Of a DNA stretch of 64,000 bases, positions 1 to 11,873 are shown one piece after another. The first letter of the stretch is position 1. Each line of letters begins with the position of its first letter. The notes below the pieces were generated by a model that saw only the letters and a program-made list of their open reading frames with translations, was not told where the DNA came from and ran no database searches. The stretch comes from Sialis fuliginosa (taxonomy: Eukaryota > Arthropoda > Insecta > Megaloptera > Sialidae), in the NCBI GenBank assembly GCA_961205875.1, contig OY540820.1, positions 434,001 to 498,000 on the forward strand. Direction: 5' to 3'. A program made the position numbers and the translations under genes.

Positions 1-335
1 AACAGTTTATCGTAAAACAATTTACCGAATGAACAATTTATCGTATGAACAATTTACCGTAAGAACAATTTATCGTAAAACAATTTATCGTAAGAACAAT
101 TTATCGTATGGACAATTTACCGTAAGAACAATTTATCGTAAAACAATTTATCGTAAGAACAATTTATCGTATGGACAATTTACCGTATGAACAATTTATC
201 GTAAAACAATTTATCGTAGAACAATTTATCGTAAAACAATTTATCGTAAAGCAATTTATCGTAAAGCAATTTATCGTAAAACAATTTATCGTAAAACAAT
301 TTATCGTAAAACAATTTATCGTAAAACAATTTATG
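1..335 (+). repeat. 15-16 bp tandem array, left arm
   Basis: About 20 head-to-tail copies of ACAATTTATCGTAAA with variants ending GTAAGA, GTATGA or GTATGG, and TTTACCG in place of TTTATCG. The last copies (from about 190) are the most homogeneous. There are no unique spacers. Confidence 0.9.
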
Positions 336-2419
336 TATTATTATTGTCACAGACTCCACTGGACTTTTTTATACGTATTAAGGTCAAATCAATTATGAAA
401 ATATTATATAATATATTATTATATAGAAACCTTGTTTTCTAATTTTATCAATTAAAAAAAATGTACAGCTGCGTATTAAGTTAGATTTTAGGCCCAAATT
501 ATTAAAATAATAAATGCACATTACATATAAATAATATATATAAACCTTATTTATTATTTAATCAATTTAAAAAAAATGTACAGAAGCGTATTGAGTAATT
601 ATTGAGACCCGTGTTTTAAACTAATTAATAAACTCACAACTCGCCCCCTGTCACAGATGGAGGGTTGTAACTGGGGGGCAAAACAACCCTCTATCTAGCA
701 CAGGAGTCGAGATATTTACGATTTTCTGTAATGAATACCATAAGTAGCGAAACAGAAAAATTCAATATTTACAATAAATACTGCATATAAACATAAGATA
801 TTATTATTTAATTTAATAGAATGAAATAAAAAGTTCAGGCATGTATTAAGTGATATTTTAGGCCCGTATTGTTAAAACAACAAATACACATATGTATATA
901 GAAACCTTGTTTATAATTCAGTCAGTTAAAAATAATTGTACAGAAGCGTATTGAGTGATTTTTGAGGCCCGTGTATTAAACTAATTAATAAACTCGCCTC
1001 TGTCACGTGATGAAAGAATGTAATATAACATTGTTTTACATTGAACTGTTTACCATAAATTGAACGCAAATCGATTAAATAATATTCAATGTTTCTAAAT
1101 AGTAGTTATACGTGAATTTGTTATTTTAAGAATACAGGCCTATATTATCACTTGATATACATCTGTACATTTTTAAAATTTATTTAATTAAGTAATAATA
1201 TCTAAGGTATATTATTATTGTGTAAGAGGTGGATATTGATTTTGTTTCTTTTTCACTATTTATTCATTATAGAAAATCGTAATTAACACGTCACCTATAC
1301 GAGTAAGGGGGTTGTTTTTAATTAGTTTAATACACGGGACTCAAAAATCACTCAATACACTTCTGTACAATTATTTTTAATTGACTAAATTATAAACAAG
1401 GTTTCTATATATGTATATTTGTTATTTTAACAATACAGACCTAAAATAACACTTAATACATGCCTGAACTTTTTTTTTCATTCTATTAAATTAAATAATA
1501 ATATCTTATGTTTCTATGCAATATTTATTGTAAATATTGAATTTTTCTGTTTCGCTACATATGGTATTCATAACAAAAAATCGTAAATATCTCGACTCCT
1601 GTGCTAGATAGAGGGTTGTTTTGCCCCCCACTCCCCTAGAATCCTGAAGTATTTTTCCCGCCGGATCCAATGAGACCAGTTACAACCCTCATTTTGTGAC
1701 AGGGGGCGATTTGTGAGTTTATTAATTAGTTTAATACACGGGCCTCAAAAATCACTCAATACGCTTCTGTACAATTATTTTTAACTGACTAAATTATAAA
1801 CAAGGTTTCTATATACATATGTGTATTTGTTGTTTTAACAATACGGGCCTAAAATATCACTTAATACATGCCTGAACTTTTTATTTCATTCTATTAAATT
1901 AAATAATAATATCTTATGTTTATATGCAGTATTTATTGTAAATATTGAATTTTTCTGTTTCGCTACTTATGGTATTCATTACAGAAAATCGTAAATATCT
2001 CGACTCCTGTGCTAGATAGAGGGTTGTTTTGCCCCCCATTCCCCTAGAATCCTATAGTATTTTTCCCGCCGGATCCAATGAGACCAGTTACAACCCTCCA
2101 TCTGTGACAGGGGGCGAGTTGTGAGTTTATTAATTAGTTTAATACACGGGTCTCAATAATTACTCAATACGCTTCTGTACATTTTTTTTTAATTGATTAA
2201 ATAATAAATAAGGTTTATATATATTATTTATATGTAATGTGTATTTATTATTTTAATAATTTGGGCCTAAAATCTAACTTAATGTGTACATTTTTTTTAA
2301 TTGATAAAATTAGAAAACAAGGTTTCTATATAATAATATATTATATAATATTTTCTTAATTGATTTGACCTTAATACGTATAAGAAAGTCCAGTGGAGTC
2401 TGTGACAATAATAATACAT

Positions 2420-2735
2420 AAATTGTTTTACGATAAATTGTTTTACGATAAATTGTTTTACGATAAATTGCTTTACGATAAATTGTTTTACGATAAATTG
2501 TTCATACGGTAAATTGTCCATACGATAAATTGTTCTTACGATAAATTGTTTTACGATAAATTGTTCTTACGGTAAATTGTCCATACGATAAATTGTTCTT
2601 ACGATAAATTGTTTTACGATAAATTGTTCTTACGGTAAATTGTTCATACGATAAATTGTTCGTTCGGTAAATTGTTTTACGATGAACTGTTTACGATAAA
2701 CTGTTTTACGATAAACTGTTTACGATAAATTGACC
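2420..2735 (-). repeat. 15-16 bp tandem array, right arm (inverted copy)
   Basis: Reverse complement of the left array: repeated TTTACGATAAATTGT with the same TTCATACGG and TCCATACG variants, ending in a degenerate ACTGTTTACGATAAA block. Confidence 0.9.
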
Positions 2736-2890
2736 GCAAATCGTATTATTGAGATAACGACATCTTCTCTTTAAATCTTTATTAATAACCTGACGATGAT
2801 TCTGTGAATCAAAAACTTGCGATTACCTTTTCTAAAATAAATTTTGACGTTTAGACAAACAAGTTTGTTTTTATTTAAAAAAAATATATA

Positions 2891-3956
2891 CAGTGTATAT
2901 AATCGATTAAGCCATACGAAATTTAACATAGGGACAATTAGAAATGTTGTAGTAAACTTTGGTCAAATTTAACGATATATCATTTGTGCATTTTGAAATG
3001 CCGCCACAAAATTTTATAAAATTGCCATTAGTATTTTGTTTTCATTTTTATATCTGTCAAAAATTACTAATATTTATTGTAATCACAGAATAATTAAAAC
3101 ACTATTCATTCTGATATTATAATTAACTAGTACACGATTAAAGAAAAATTGCAAATGGATACATTTAGGTGTTATTTCTAAGTAAGAGATTTATTTAGCG
3201 TCGAATTTGAGAACTAACCAATACCATTGAGTAACAATACTTCATATTTCAAGCATAGGTAATAAAATAAATAATAATAACTAAAATTAAATTAAGTAAC
3301 GAAAATAAATTAATATGTTTTAGACGGCATAATATGTATCGCAATTTTGAAGAAAGGAGCTGTTTAAAATCCAAACTTAACTTCAGAAGAATCATTGACT
3401 ATAACCGATTCATAAACACAATATATTCAATAATTTAGAAGAACTGAAAGAACATTTGTTATACTTTATTTATTCTTAATGTATTTTTAAAATTAAATAT
3501 AGTTCTTTGATGTATCCACTGTTTACTGATTTCGTTCCAGTAAAATTTTGTAAGTTTAAATTAGAAATTAACATACAATCATTTAATTTGTGTGTAAAAA
3601 TTAAATGCATAAATATAAACTGGAGTATCATAGAAAGTAAAGAATAAAACACAACATAAAATTAAATAAAACATCCAAGATAAAATTACAATAGTATAAT
3701 TAATTAATAGTTTAATTCGTTACTTGCACCAATATGTTCCAAATTCTGCGATTAAAATGTTTAATTATGATTATTTTCATGATTATGACAGATATAAAAT
3801 TGAAAACAAAATACTGATGACAATTTTATTAAATTTTGTGGCGGCATTTCAAAATGCACCAATGACACATCGTTAAATTCGATCAAAGGCTACTACAACA
3901 TTTCTAATTGCTCCCATGTTAAATTTCCTATGGCTTAAGCAACTTGGAATACACTG
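2891..3956. mobile_element. Foldback MITE, Tc1/mariner type (TA target site)
   Basis: Inverted ends CAGTGTAT... and ...ATACACTG, flanked on each side by TA (2889-2890, 3957-3958). About 170 bp of each end is recognisably the reverse complement of the other (2891-3060 against 3787-3956; the shared segment includes GCCGCCACAAAATTTTAT). The middle is AT-rich and non-coding. A TA duplication with a CAGT start is typical of Tc1/mariner. No transposase is present. Confidence 0.7.
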
Positions 3957-4107
3957 TATATAGAACAAGGAAGTAATGTATGGTTCTTCTTCATACCGTT
4001 AATATTTATTGAACATTTATATAAAACAATAAAATTTTACAAGAACTGCGGTGACACAGTTTGGGAACCGCTTTGAACTGAAAAATGCACTACCTGATTT
4101 TGCCAAA

Positions 4108-4218
4108 TCAGAAAAAAATAAATAAATAAAATAAAAACCAAACCGTGCGTCGTTTCCGGTAATGTATATCTACGCGTTTCCGGTAACCCACATTTATCTC
4201 CCATTCTAGTATTTTATG
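4108..4218 (-). pseudogene. 3' part of a minus-strand ORF split by a hAT-like insertion
   Basis: The minus strand is open from the 8-bp target duplication (4211-4218) to about 4108, encoding an Arg/Lys-rich stretch (two YRKR motifs) before a low-complexity end. Its codon phase at the TSD (CAT AAA) is the same as that of the open frame that stops at the other copy of the TSD near 10882. The two pieces therefore form one frame if the element is removed. I recognise no family. It may be a chance frame. Confidence 0.3.
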
Positions 4219-4464
4219 CAGTGCCGGATTAACCATGTAGCAAATGCTGGGGGCCCCGCGACTTTTCGGAAAAATATCTCTTATTGAATTTACCACCTAC
4301 CGTCCAATGGTTGATACGGAGTGTCCAAATCTACAGTAATTAATAATTTAAATTTAGGGTTTTCAATCTCGATTTGATTTAATCGAAAAATCGATTTTTA
4401 AAGCTCCGATCTTTGATTTTTTTTAATTGATTTTTCTAAATTTGCCAACATTATCTATATACAG

Positions 4465-5490
4465 GACTAGCTGCTACCCGCAGCTTCGCTCGCGTAAATT
4501 TAGTAACCCCCATCTTAATGATATTTTTTCCGCCGGATCGAGTGAAGCTAATTACAACCACTCATATGTAAGAGTGTGAAATATAAATTTTTTCTATATT
4601 TTAGTTTTCATTCATTATGCAAAATCACAAATATCTCGACTGCTATGCGAGATAGGTTTTTTTTTCTTCTATATACCCCATGTATAAATCCCCGACCCCT
4701 GTGGCATTTTTCCCGCCGGATCTAAGAAAACTAATTACAACTCTTCATATGTAACGGGGGGTAAAATGTTTTACTAAAAAAAAATTTCCCATACAAATTT
4801 TTCAATCCCTTAAGGGTTGAATTTTCGGGATACGAAGTAGCCTATGTTCTTCCTTAGGATGCAAGATATCTCACTGCCAAATTTCATCAAGATCGGTAAA
4901 GCGGTTTAGCCGTGAACAGGTAAAAAATAGACAGACTGAGATACACTTTTGCATTTATATTATAAGTCTTGACTTCTATGTAAGATAAGGGGTTGTTTTG
5001 TTCCCCTAATAACCCCTCTGCCGTAGTATTTTTCTCGCCAGATCGAATGTAACCAATTACAACCCTTCATATGTGACAGGGGGTGAAATATTAAATTTTT
5101 CTTATTTTTAGTTTTCTTCCATTATACAAAATCGTAAATATCTTGGTTTCTATACGAGATTGAGGGTTGTTTTCCCCCTAAAACCTCCATCCCCGTAGTA
5201 TTTTTCCCGCCGGATCAAATAAAACCAATTACAACCCTTCATATGTAACGGGGGGTAAAATATTAATTACTAAAAAAAATCAAAATTTTTCCACCCTCTT
5301 GCAATTTCTTAGGGGTTGCATTTTCGAGATACGAAGTAGCCTATATCCGTCCTTGGGATGCAAGCTATCTTACTGCCAAATTTCATCAAGATCGGTTCAG
5401 CGGTTCATCCGTGAAAAGGTAACAGACAGACAGAGAGACAGACAAACACACTTTCGCATTTATAATATTAGTTTGGGTTTATTAATATTA
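4465..5490 (+). repeat. Composite repeat: four ~186-bp units plus retroposon-like tail
   Basis: A unit containing TTTTTCCCGCCGGATC, an ATTACAACCCTTCATATGT stretch and a TAAATATCTCGACT stretch recurs at about 4504, 4690, 5017 and 5203 (spacing ~186 bp). The block opens with CTAGCTGCTACCCGCAGC and closes with a GACAGACAGA run and CTTTCGCATTTATAATATT. This layout is shared by many dispersed arthropod repeats. The TTTTTCCCGCCGGATCC segment also occurs inside the foldback element at 1655 and 2062, so the two families share sequence. Confidence 0.55.
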
Positions 5491-7254
5491 AATACCTACA
5501 TTTTGTATTAAAATTGATGAATCTTTTTAAAATCAAATATACATAGTTGTAAATTGAATTAACTTTGTCACTTTTAGATGCACGATGTTCAGATCACAGA
5601 GACAGATGTACAAATTCATACAAAAATTAAACAAAATATCATTTAAAATTACGACAATGTTAATTATTAATTAAATAAATTCTTCTAATATTTATGATTA
5701 CAAATTAATACAATAAAATACCTATGTAGGTAAAAATATTGATATATCAATAACTTTAAGTTTTAAATTTTAATGTATTACCTATGTTATGCCGAATGTT
5801 AGTCATTCGAATGCTGGGATTGTTTGTCTTCAATTTTTTTGACAAAATGTACGAAAATTTTAATTATTTATTACTTTAGAGTGCATATTTTTTCATTCGT
5901 TATGTTCTTTATATTTCTTTTTTGTCATATTTTATTGTTCATATTAAACACATTTACTTCAAAATTTTAAATGGCCACTGACATTTAAAAATAATCAATA
6001 AAATATAATGTATCCATAGTTACGACATTTGCAATTAATTTAGTAGATGCTTAAAGCGCATTATATGTAAACGTATTTTGTTTATTTTCTCCTCTTTAAA
6101 ATATCTTTTTCAAAAATCAGACACGCGTTCATGGTTGTCAATTAACCAAAGTATTTAAAAAAAAAAAAAAAATCTAATATCGATTTTCGTTTTGATACTT
6201 TTTTACATCAAACCTTTTTTTTTCTTTTTTTTCATTTTTTTTAAATCTGAAATTTGAACCTTATATTATATCGCCCAAGGAATATAAAAAAAATAATAAA
6301 AAAATTGTAACTTTTTTTTGAAAAATTGGGGGCCACTTGTCACCCCATTTATAAACTTTTTCAAAAAAGGCCCACTAGTTGTTATTTTTTAACCTCAAGG
6401 AATGTATATACCAAATTTCGAGGTTCTCCGATGAGTGGAAATGGTCAAAAAAATGATTATCAGTGAGTGAGTGAGGACACTTCGTTATATATAGTAGATG
6501 AGGCAGTAACTATTACCACCTTAAATATCTTCGAATCTATAAGGCCCAGATAAAAATTAGTGTAACCAAAATTGTACGGTACGAAGGGGGCTATCATATA
6601 GCGATAATAGTTTTTGTCCAGGGGGAGGCGCTTCGGAGATATCAAGGTCATCTTCATTTTTTTAAATTGATTCGGTACTTTTTTTCCATAATATGATAGA
6701 GGAGCTGAAAACAAGTTCTGAACTTATCACACAAGATCATTGAGCAAGATTTAAAGTGAAAAAAAAACGATTAAAAAATACATTTTTTTATTAAGGAGGT
6801 TGGGAAGTTACGTTTGAGGGGAAGGCGGTGGGGTAAGATGCAGTTTGTAGTTGCCAAAACTACGACTTATCTTTCTCACTTGCACTCATGTATTTGTCAT
6901 TACTTGTCATTTTACAATGCCAGCGCCGTTGCCATGTTACGCATTAATTTCAAATATTTATACATAATTTCATACATTTTTCATATTTCTTTTACTGTTT
7001 TATTAATAATGGTGTGGTCAAAATGTGTAATTCTTGTTTAAATAGTTACATAAATGTATAATTTACAATATACTTATTTTTCAAAACAATCTTACTGTTT
7101 TTTAAATTGATTTTTATCATTTTTCTATCTTTTAACAATCCATTTTTATCAACTGCCATTTAACGCCATGTATTCACAACTGGACTTTACAATTAATTTT
7201 CTTAAAAACAAGATGGTCAAAAAATTTGAAATTTTTGTATGTTATTCATACTGA
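5491..7254. other. AT-rich, no gene recognised
   Basis: Long A/T runs and short open frames without protein character. 6171-6470 is a T/A-rich stretch followed by TGAGTGAGTGAGGACACTTC-type sequence often seen near dispersed repeat ends. It probably represents decayed interior of the hAT-like element. Confidence 0.4.
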
Positions 7255-7447
7255 CAAGGGGAGATCATATCTAGGGAAGTTGGGATTTTAGTCAGCTTTG
7301 GAGAGGTGAATCTAGACCAAAAATAAGGAGACACGTGTTCGAGAACTCATCTGGGCAGCCCTTATTAGTAAAGATATTAAATTTTGAAAATTGGTATATT
7401 TCCTTAAGCTCTTATGTACTGTAATAAGCATCTACGTTAACAATCCT

Positions 7448-7520
7448 TCAATGGCTGTGCGTGTAGAACGCCGGCTTATGATCCAAAGAACACAGGTTCG
7501 AATCCCGTACCCTGTACAAA
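7448..7520 (+). other. tRNA-like internal promoter motif (left arm)
   Basis: GGCTGTGCGTGTAGAACGCC resembles an A box, and GGTTCGAATCC (7495-7505) is a perfect pol III B box about 40 nt downstream. The T-arm can pair with one mismatch, but the acceptor stem does not close (ACCCTGT downstream has no partner upstream) and the anticodon stem is only 2 bp. This is a tRNA-derived (SINE-like) relic rather than a tRNA gene. Confidence 0.45.
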
Positions 7521-8165
7521 ATAATTTTTATTTTTATTTTCAATTGTTTCTTACTTTTTATTTTTTTTACATATAGTTTACCAGTACCTGCTATTTATAC
7601 ATTATGCTTTTTATGTAAACATATCGATAATACATATATGTTTTTTGGGTTGAAATACACATGTAAAGTTTTAAATAGTTTATTTATGATGTTATTTTTA
7701 TTGAAACTACGTATATAATTTACCAATTAAAAATATATTTCAATTAATCAAATTTATTTGATACCTAAATAAATTATTTTTTACTTTTATTTAATTTTTT
7801 TCATTCAAATAAATTATCGGTCTTCTATACTATTGAAAATATTATTATTTCTATTTTTTTTCCTTTTTGGCCTTATAATTAAATTATTTACAGCTAGTTA
7901 TTTGTTTATATTTATATTTCTTTAATTAAATAAAACAAGTAAGATTTTACGATATTATTATTTTTATTTTATAATAAATGATGCACATTTTGGAATATTT
8001 AAAAGTTTAACAATTGAAATATATTTTTAATTGGTAAATTATATACGTAGTTTCAATAAAAATAATCTATTTAAAACTTTACATGTGTATTTCAACCCAA
8101 AAAACATATATTATCGATATGTTTACCTAAAAAACATAATGTATAAATAGCAGGTAGTGGTAATA

Positions 8166-10363
8166 GTCCAGTAATTTTAGATATAAATGTACCTAATCTG
8201 GGAAAAAAATAGCAGATAGCTGAATTTTTGTATACACCTTCGTTACAGTGTTATAAATAACGTGTAAAAAGTCCCCAACGATATCAAGCCGGCGTTGCGA
8301 GATATTGAAGGTCTAACGTGACGAAAAACGGTTATTCGCGAATATCTCGCTTCCTATGACTCGGAGGTCAATAAGGGTTATTATATAAACGGTGTATTAT
8401 TAAATTCTTAAGAAAAAAGGTTCTTTTTATTTATTTTTTTTAAACAACCGTTCTCGTGGTAGAGCGCGGAGAAAGTATGGTTATATATTTGCATACAGTA
8501 TGACGCACTCTATGGCAATTGTCTATTTGCATATGACTATTTCTAAGTGAAAAAATTACAGTACAAAAATTAAAGAATAGCAAATAATCTATAAGGTGTG
8601 TCCTTCGGATATATTAAAAAAAAAATTTAATCAATTTTAATCACATTTAGTAGAACTGCAAACATAGCGATTTATGAAAAATTACCATTTTTGTTCAATT
8701 TTGTGTTCAAAATCTACACCTAAGCTTTTGTAAAGTTATTTAATGGTTCTACTAAAATAAGCTTTGGACATATTGAGTAGAAAAGAGAGAAAAAATGTGT
8801 TAAATTGACCTGCATTTAACAATAGGTACGTCAAAAATTAAAAAATCGAAAAAAAATTTATTTTATTATAAAATGCACCCTTTTTAAAGTTGTATGTGTG
8901 CTTATGTTATAAATATGACTAAACAGTAAAATTAGAAATATTTTTAGGCTAAAAACAAGTTTTTTATTATTTTTTTGCTAGAAAAACTTCTATTCATATT
9001 ACCGCAGGGTCTCTTGATAGCTCCTATTTTATATGCAAACCATCAAATTAAAAAAAAAATTAAAAAAATAGATTCGCCATTAAATTTTGAATAATAAACA
9101 ATAAATTATTTTGTACTTAATTTAATATTTTCCGTGTAATGGGAAGCCAAAATCAACGAATATTGGACGATAACAAGAAAATTGATGTCCGCGCGATTCT
9201 TTTTTTGTTTTATAAAATAAGGATTGCATCGAGATAGGAACATGAAATTCGATATTATTGTACATCAAACTCTCCTCTTCAAAAACAGATGTGTCGCCAC
9301 TCTCAATTCTTATTCGGTCCCAGTTTTATAAAACAAAAAAGAATCGCGCGGACATCAATTTTCTTGTTATCGTCCAATATTCGTTGATTTTGGCTTCCCA
9401 TTACACGGAAAATATAAAATTAAGTACAAAATAATTTATTGTTTATTATTCAAAATTTAATGGCGAATCTATTTTTTTTAATTTTTTTTAATTTGATGGT
9501 TTGCATATAAAATAGGAGCTATCAAGAGACCCTGCGGTAATATGAATAGAAGTTTTTCTAGCAAAATAATAATAAAAAACTTGTTTTTAGCCTAAAAATA
9601 TTTCTAATTTTACTGTTTAGTCATATTTATAACATAAGCACACATACAACTTTAAAAAGGGTGCATTTTATAATAAAATAAATTTTTTTTCGATTTTTTA
9701 ATTTTTGACGTACCTATTGTTAAATGCAGGTCAATTTAACACATTTTTTCTCTCTTTTCTACTCAATATGTCCAAAGCTTATTTTAGTAGAACCATTAAA
9801 TAACTTTACAAAAGCTTAGGTGTAGATATTGTACACAAAATTGAACAAAAATGGTAATTTTTCATAAATCGCTATGTTTGCAGTTCTACTAAATGTGATT
9901 AAAATTGATAAAAATTTTTTTTTAATATATCCGAAGGACACACCTTATAGATTATTTGCTATTCTTTAATTTTTGTACTGTAATTTTTTCACTTAGAAAT
10001 AGTCATATGCAAATAGACAATTGCCATAGAGTGCGTCATACTGTATGCAAATATATAACCATACTTTCTCCGCGCTCTACCACGAGAACGGTTGTTTAAA
10101 AAAAAAAAATAAAAAGAACCTTTTTTCTTAAGAATTTAATAATACACCGTTTATATAATAACCCTTATTGACCTCCGAGTCATAGGAAGCGAGATATTCG
10201 CGAATAACCGTTTTTCGTCACGTTAGACCTTCAATATCTCGCAACGCCGGCTTGATATCGTTGGGGACTTTTTACACGTTATTTATAACACTGTAACGAA
10301 GGTGTATACAAAAATTCAGCTATCTGCTATTTTTTTCGCAGTTGAAATCTAAAATTACTGGAC
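8166..10363. mobile_element. 2.2-kb near-perfect palindrome, TA-flanked
   Basis: Ends GTCCAGTAATTTTAGAT / ATCTAAAATTACTGGAC are flanked by TA (8164-8165, 10364-10365). Left arm 8166 to about 9217 matches right arm about 9325-10363 almost base for base, leaving a ~105-bp loop. The arms contain ATATCTCGCTTCCTATGACT and pyrimidine tracts but no open frame of note. A diverged single arm of the same family lies at 55530-56330. TA flanks suggest Tc1/mariner-type mobilisation. Confidence 0.75.
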
Positions 10364-10425
10364 TATAATCTATATGTAAAAAAAATAAAAAGTAAGAAAC
10401 AATTGAAAATAAAAATTATTTTGTA

Positions 10426-10497
10426 CAGGGTACGGGATTCGAACCTGTGTTCTTTGGATCATAAGCCGGCGCTCTACACGCACAGCCATTGAAGGAT
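10426..10497 (-). other. tRNA-like internal promoter motif (right arm, inverted copy)
   Basis: Reverse complement of the motif at 7448-7520, with GGATTCGAACC for the B box and one substitution in the A-box side (GGCGCTCTACACGCACAGCC). Same reservations apply. Confidence 0.45.
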
Positions 10498-10881
10498 TGT
10501 TAACGTAGATGCTTATTACAGTACATAAGAGCTTAAGGAAATATACTAATTTTCAAAATTTAATATCTTTACTAATAAGGGCTGCCCAGATGAGTTCTCG
10601 AACACGTGTCTCCTTATTTTTGGTCTAGATTCACCTCTCCAAAGCTGACTAAAATCCCAACTTCCCTAGATATGATCTCCCCTTGTGAGTGTTTAAACAA
10701 CTGTGTGAAATTTCAACTAATAATAATAATGATGGCCACCACTTCGAACATCTTATCAGATAGTCAGTATTTTTAGATTTCTGTGTCAGTAAAATCAGTA
10801 TTTTGAACACTGAACTTGTTTCGACACCTATCTATAACATTTGCTACAGGCCCCGCCCCGCGCTGACTTAATCCGGCACTG

Positions 10882-11090
10882 GTTTTATGGATGATAATTA
10901 GCATTTCGGGATGGTCTTTATTCAGTTGGTAACTTCTCGTGTTTGGAATTTGATTACTGGTTTGAACTCTGACCACGAAGTCTTTGCAATCCCTCCGAGG
11001 GTTCACAACAACCTTCCTTGTATTTCTATTTCCTCCCAGATTCGGCTGATTGCTAATTGAAGGCTTCGGGCATGAATTTGAACAATGCAT
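10882..11090 (-). pseudogene. 5' part of the minus-strand ORF split by the hAT-like insertion
   Basis: The minus strand is open from an ATG at 11088-11090 to the target duplication at 10882-10889 (about 69 codons). Composition is less AT-biased than the surroundings and the protein is rich in Asn, Arg, Lys and Pro. It then runs into the hAT terminus. The reading phase matches the continuation at 4218-4108. No domain recognised, and no promoter or intron is evident. Confidence 0.35.
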
Positions 11091-11221
11091 TATAATGTGA
11101 GAGGTTCAATTTATTATTATAATTTCTTTTTTTAATGAAAAATTTAATACAGGTTAGAAATATTCGTAGTAAAAAAAACTCTAAAAATATGGTAAAAATT
11201 GACGCACAGAAATAAAAAAAT

Positions 11222-11552
11222 ATCGGTATGGAGAACCATACATGACTTCCATGTTCTTTCCATCTTTTTAAATAATTTTTAAATATAAATTTTTTTGGAA
11301 ATATTTTATTTATATAACCTACTACTATGAATATAAATTTCGTAATACATAAAAAAAAATATATATTAACGACGATTACAGCTGTTATTGCCATTTGTAT
11401 ATAAATATTAGTTTTCTTATGTCCTAATGTCAAAAATATAATACACATTCGTAGAACAACTAATTTGACAATTTGAATTTAGTTGCATTTGTTTCCAAGG
11501 CAACATGAATTAATGACGTATTAATTAGTATTTAAAATTCAAATTTTGAGGG
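11222..11552 (-). repeat. Dispersed repeat L, copy 1
   Basis: Contains ATGTTGCCTTGGAAACAAATG (reverse strand) at one end and GGTATGGAGAACCATACATG near the other. Related copies are at 33000-33245 and 48275-48510, with a short relic at 3963-4005. Non-coding. The open frame on the minus strand across 11053-11448 is hydrophobic low-complexity and not credible. Confidence 0.6.
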
Positions 11553-11873
11553 TTCCCTGCTTCCATGGACGCTTCTCCACTACTTAATTATATCCAATTC
11601 TTATTGAACCACCCGTATCTTCTGAAAAACAATACAAAAGGTGTAACAAACTGATTTCCCATCAGTCGATGTACACAAATTTGAAATGATAAACACGTAG
11701 CAGAATCAACATTGGAAAGATCTTTTATTCAAATAGATACAATGAGATGAGCGACATGAAAGGAGATTCGTATCTTATATCTCTCTCTCTCTCTTAAACA
11801 CACTCCCTTTTGTATTTTTCTGTCATCCTTCTCGTTATCTTTCTGTTGCTATTTGATCTAAATCTAAATACAA

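Larger units (their letters stand above)
1..2735. mobile_element. Foldback-type element with inverted minisatellite arms (left edge at or beyond window start)
   Basis: The first ~340 bp and ~2420-2735 are arrays of the same 15-16 bp unit (ACAATTTATCGTAAA and variants) in opposite orientation. Inside them the sequence continues as a long inverted repeat: 341-720 is the reverse complement of about 2000-2420. The right half contains a ~407-bp direct duplication (about 1321-1727 and 1728-2134), and the left half a matching inverted partial copy (about 480-1000). Inverted tandem-repeat termini are the hallmark of foldback elements. No transposase frame is present. At 1042-1075 a sequence like the right terminus occurs internally, so the block may be two overlapping copies. 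No TSD can be read because the left end may lie outside the window. Confidence 0.7.
7255..10685. mobile_element. Long palindromic element with tRNA-like motif in each arm, interrupted by a second palindrome
   Basis: Termini CAAGGGGAGATCATATC (7255) and its reverse complement (ending 10685) are flanked by TGA on both sides (7252-7254, 10686-10688). Left arm 7255 to about 7860 is the reverse complement of about 7870-8164 plus 10366-10685. The right arm is broken by the 2.2-kb palindrome at 8166-10363. Removing that gives a ~1.23-kb perfect-style palindrome centred near 7868. No coding sequence. The superfamily is uncertain; the 3-bp flank could be chance. Confidence 0.7.
4219..10881. mobile_element. 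hAT-like element, internally replaced by later insertions
   Basis: The ends are CAGTGCCGGATTAA... at 4219 and the reverse complement ...TTAATCCGGCACTG ending at 10881. Just inside both is a GC-rich GGGGCCCC-type stretch and TAGCAAATG. The flanking 8-mers are ATTTTATG (4211-4218) and GTTTTATG (10882-10889), 7 of 8 identical, the duplication size of hAT elements. No transposase frame survives. The interior is mostly a 186-bp repeat block, AT-rich DNA and a large palindrome (7255-10685). Confidence 0.65.

Noticed and set aside
1-340. Possible CRISPR-like array
   Set aside because: Repeats are 15-16 bp, contiguous, without unique spacers, and inverted at the other end of the element; the sequence is eukaryotic.
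171-398. Open frame repeating a QFIVK unit
   Set aside because: It is the 15-bp minisatellite read in one frame; the mirror frame occurs at 2297-2521.
7448-7520. Functional tRNA gene
   Set aside because: Acceptor and anticodon stems do not form; only A- and B-box resemblance.
11053-11448. 131-codon minus-strand ORF
   Set aside because: Hydrophobic low-complexity translation of AT-rich DNA, overlapping repeat L.
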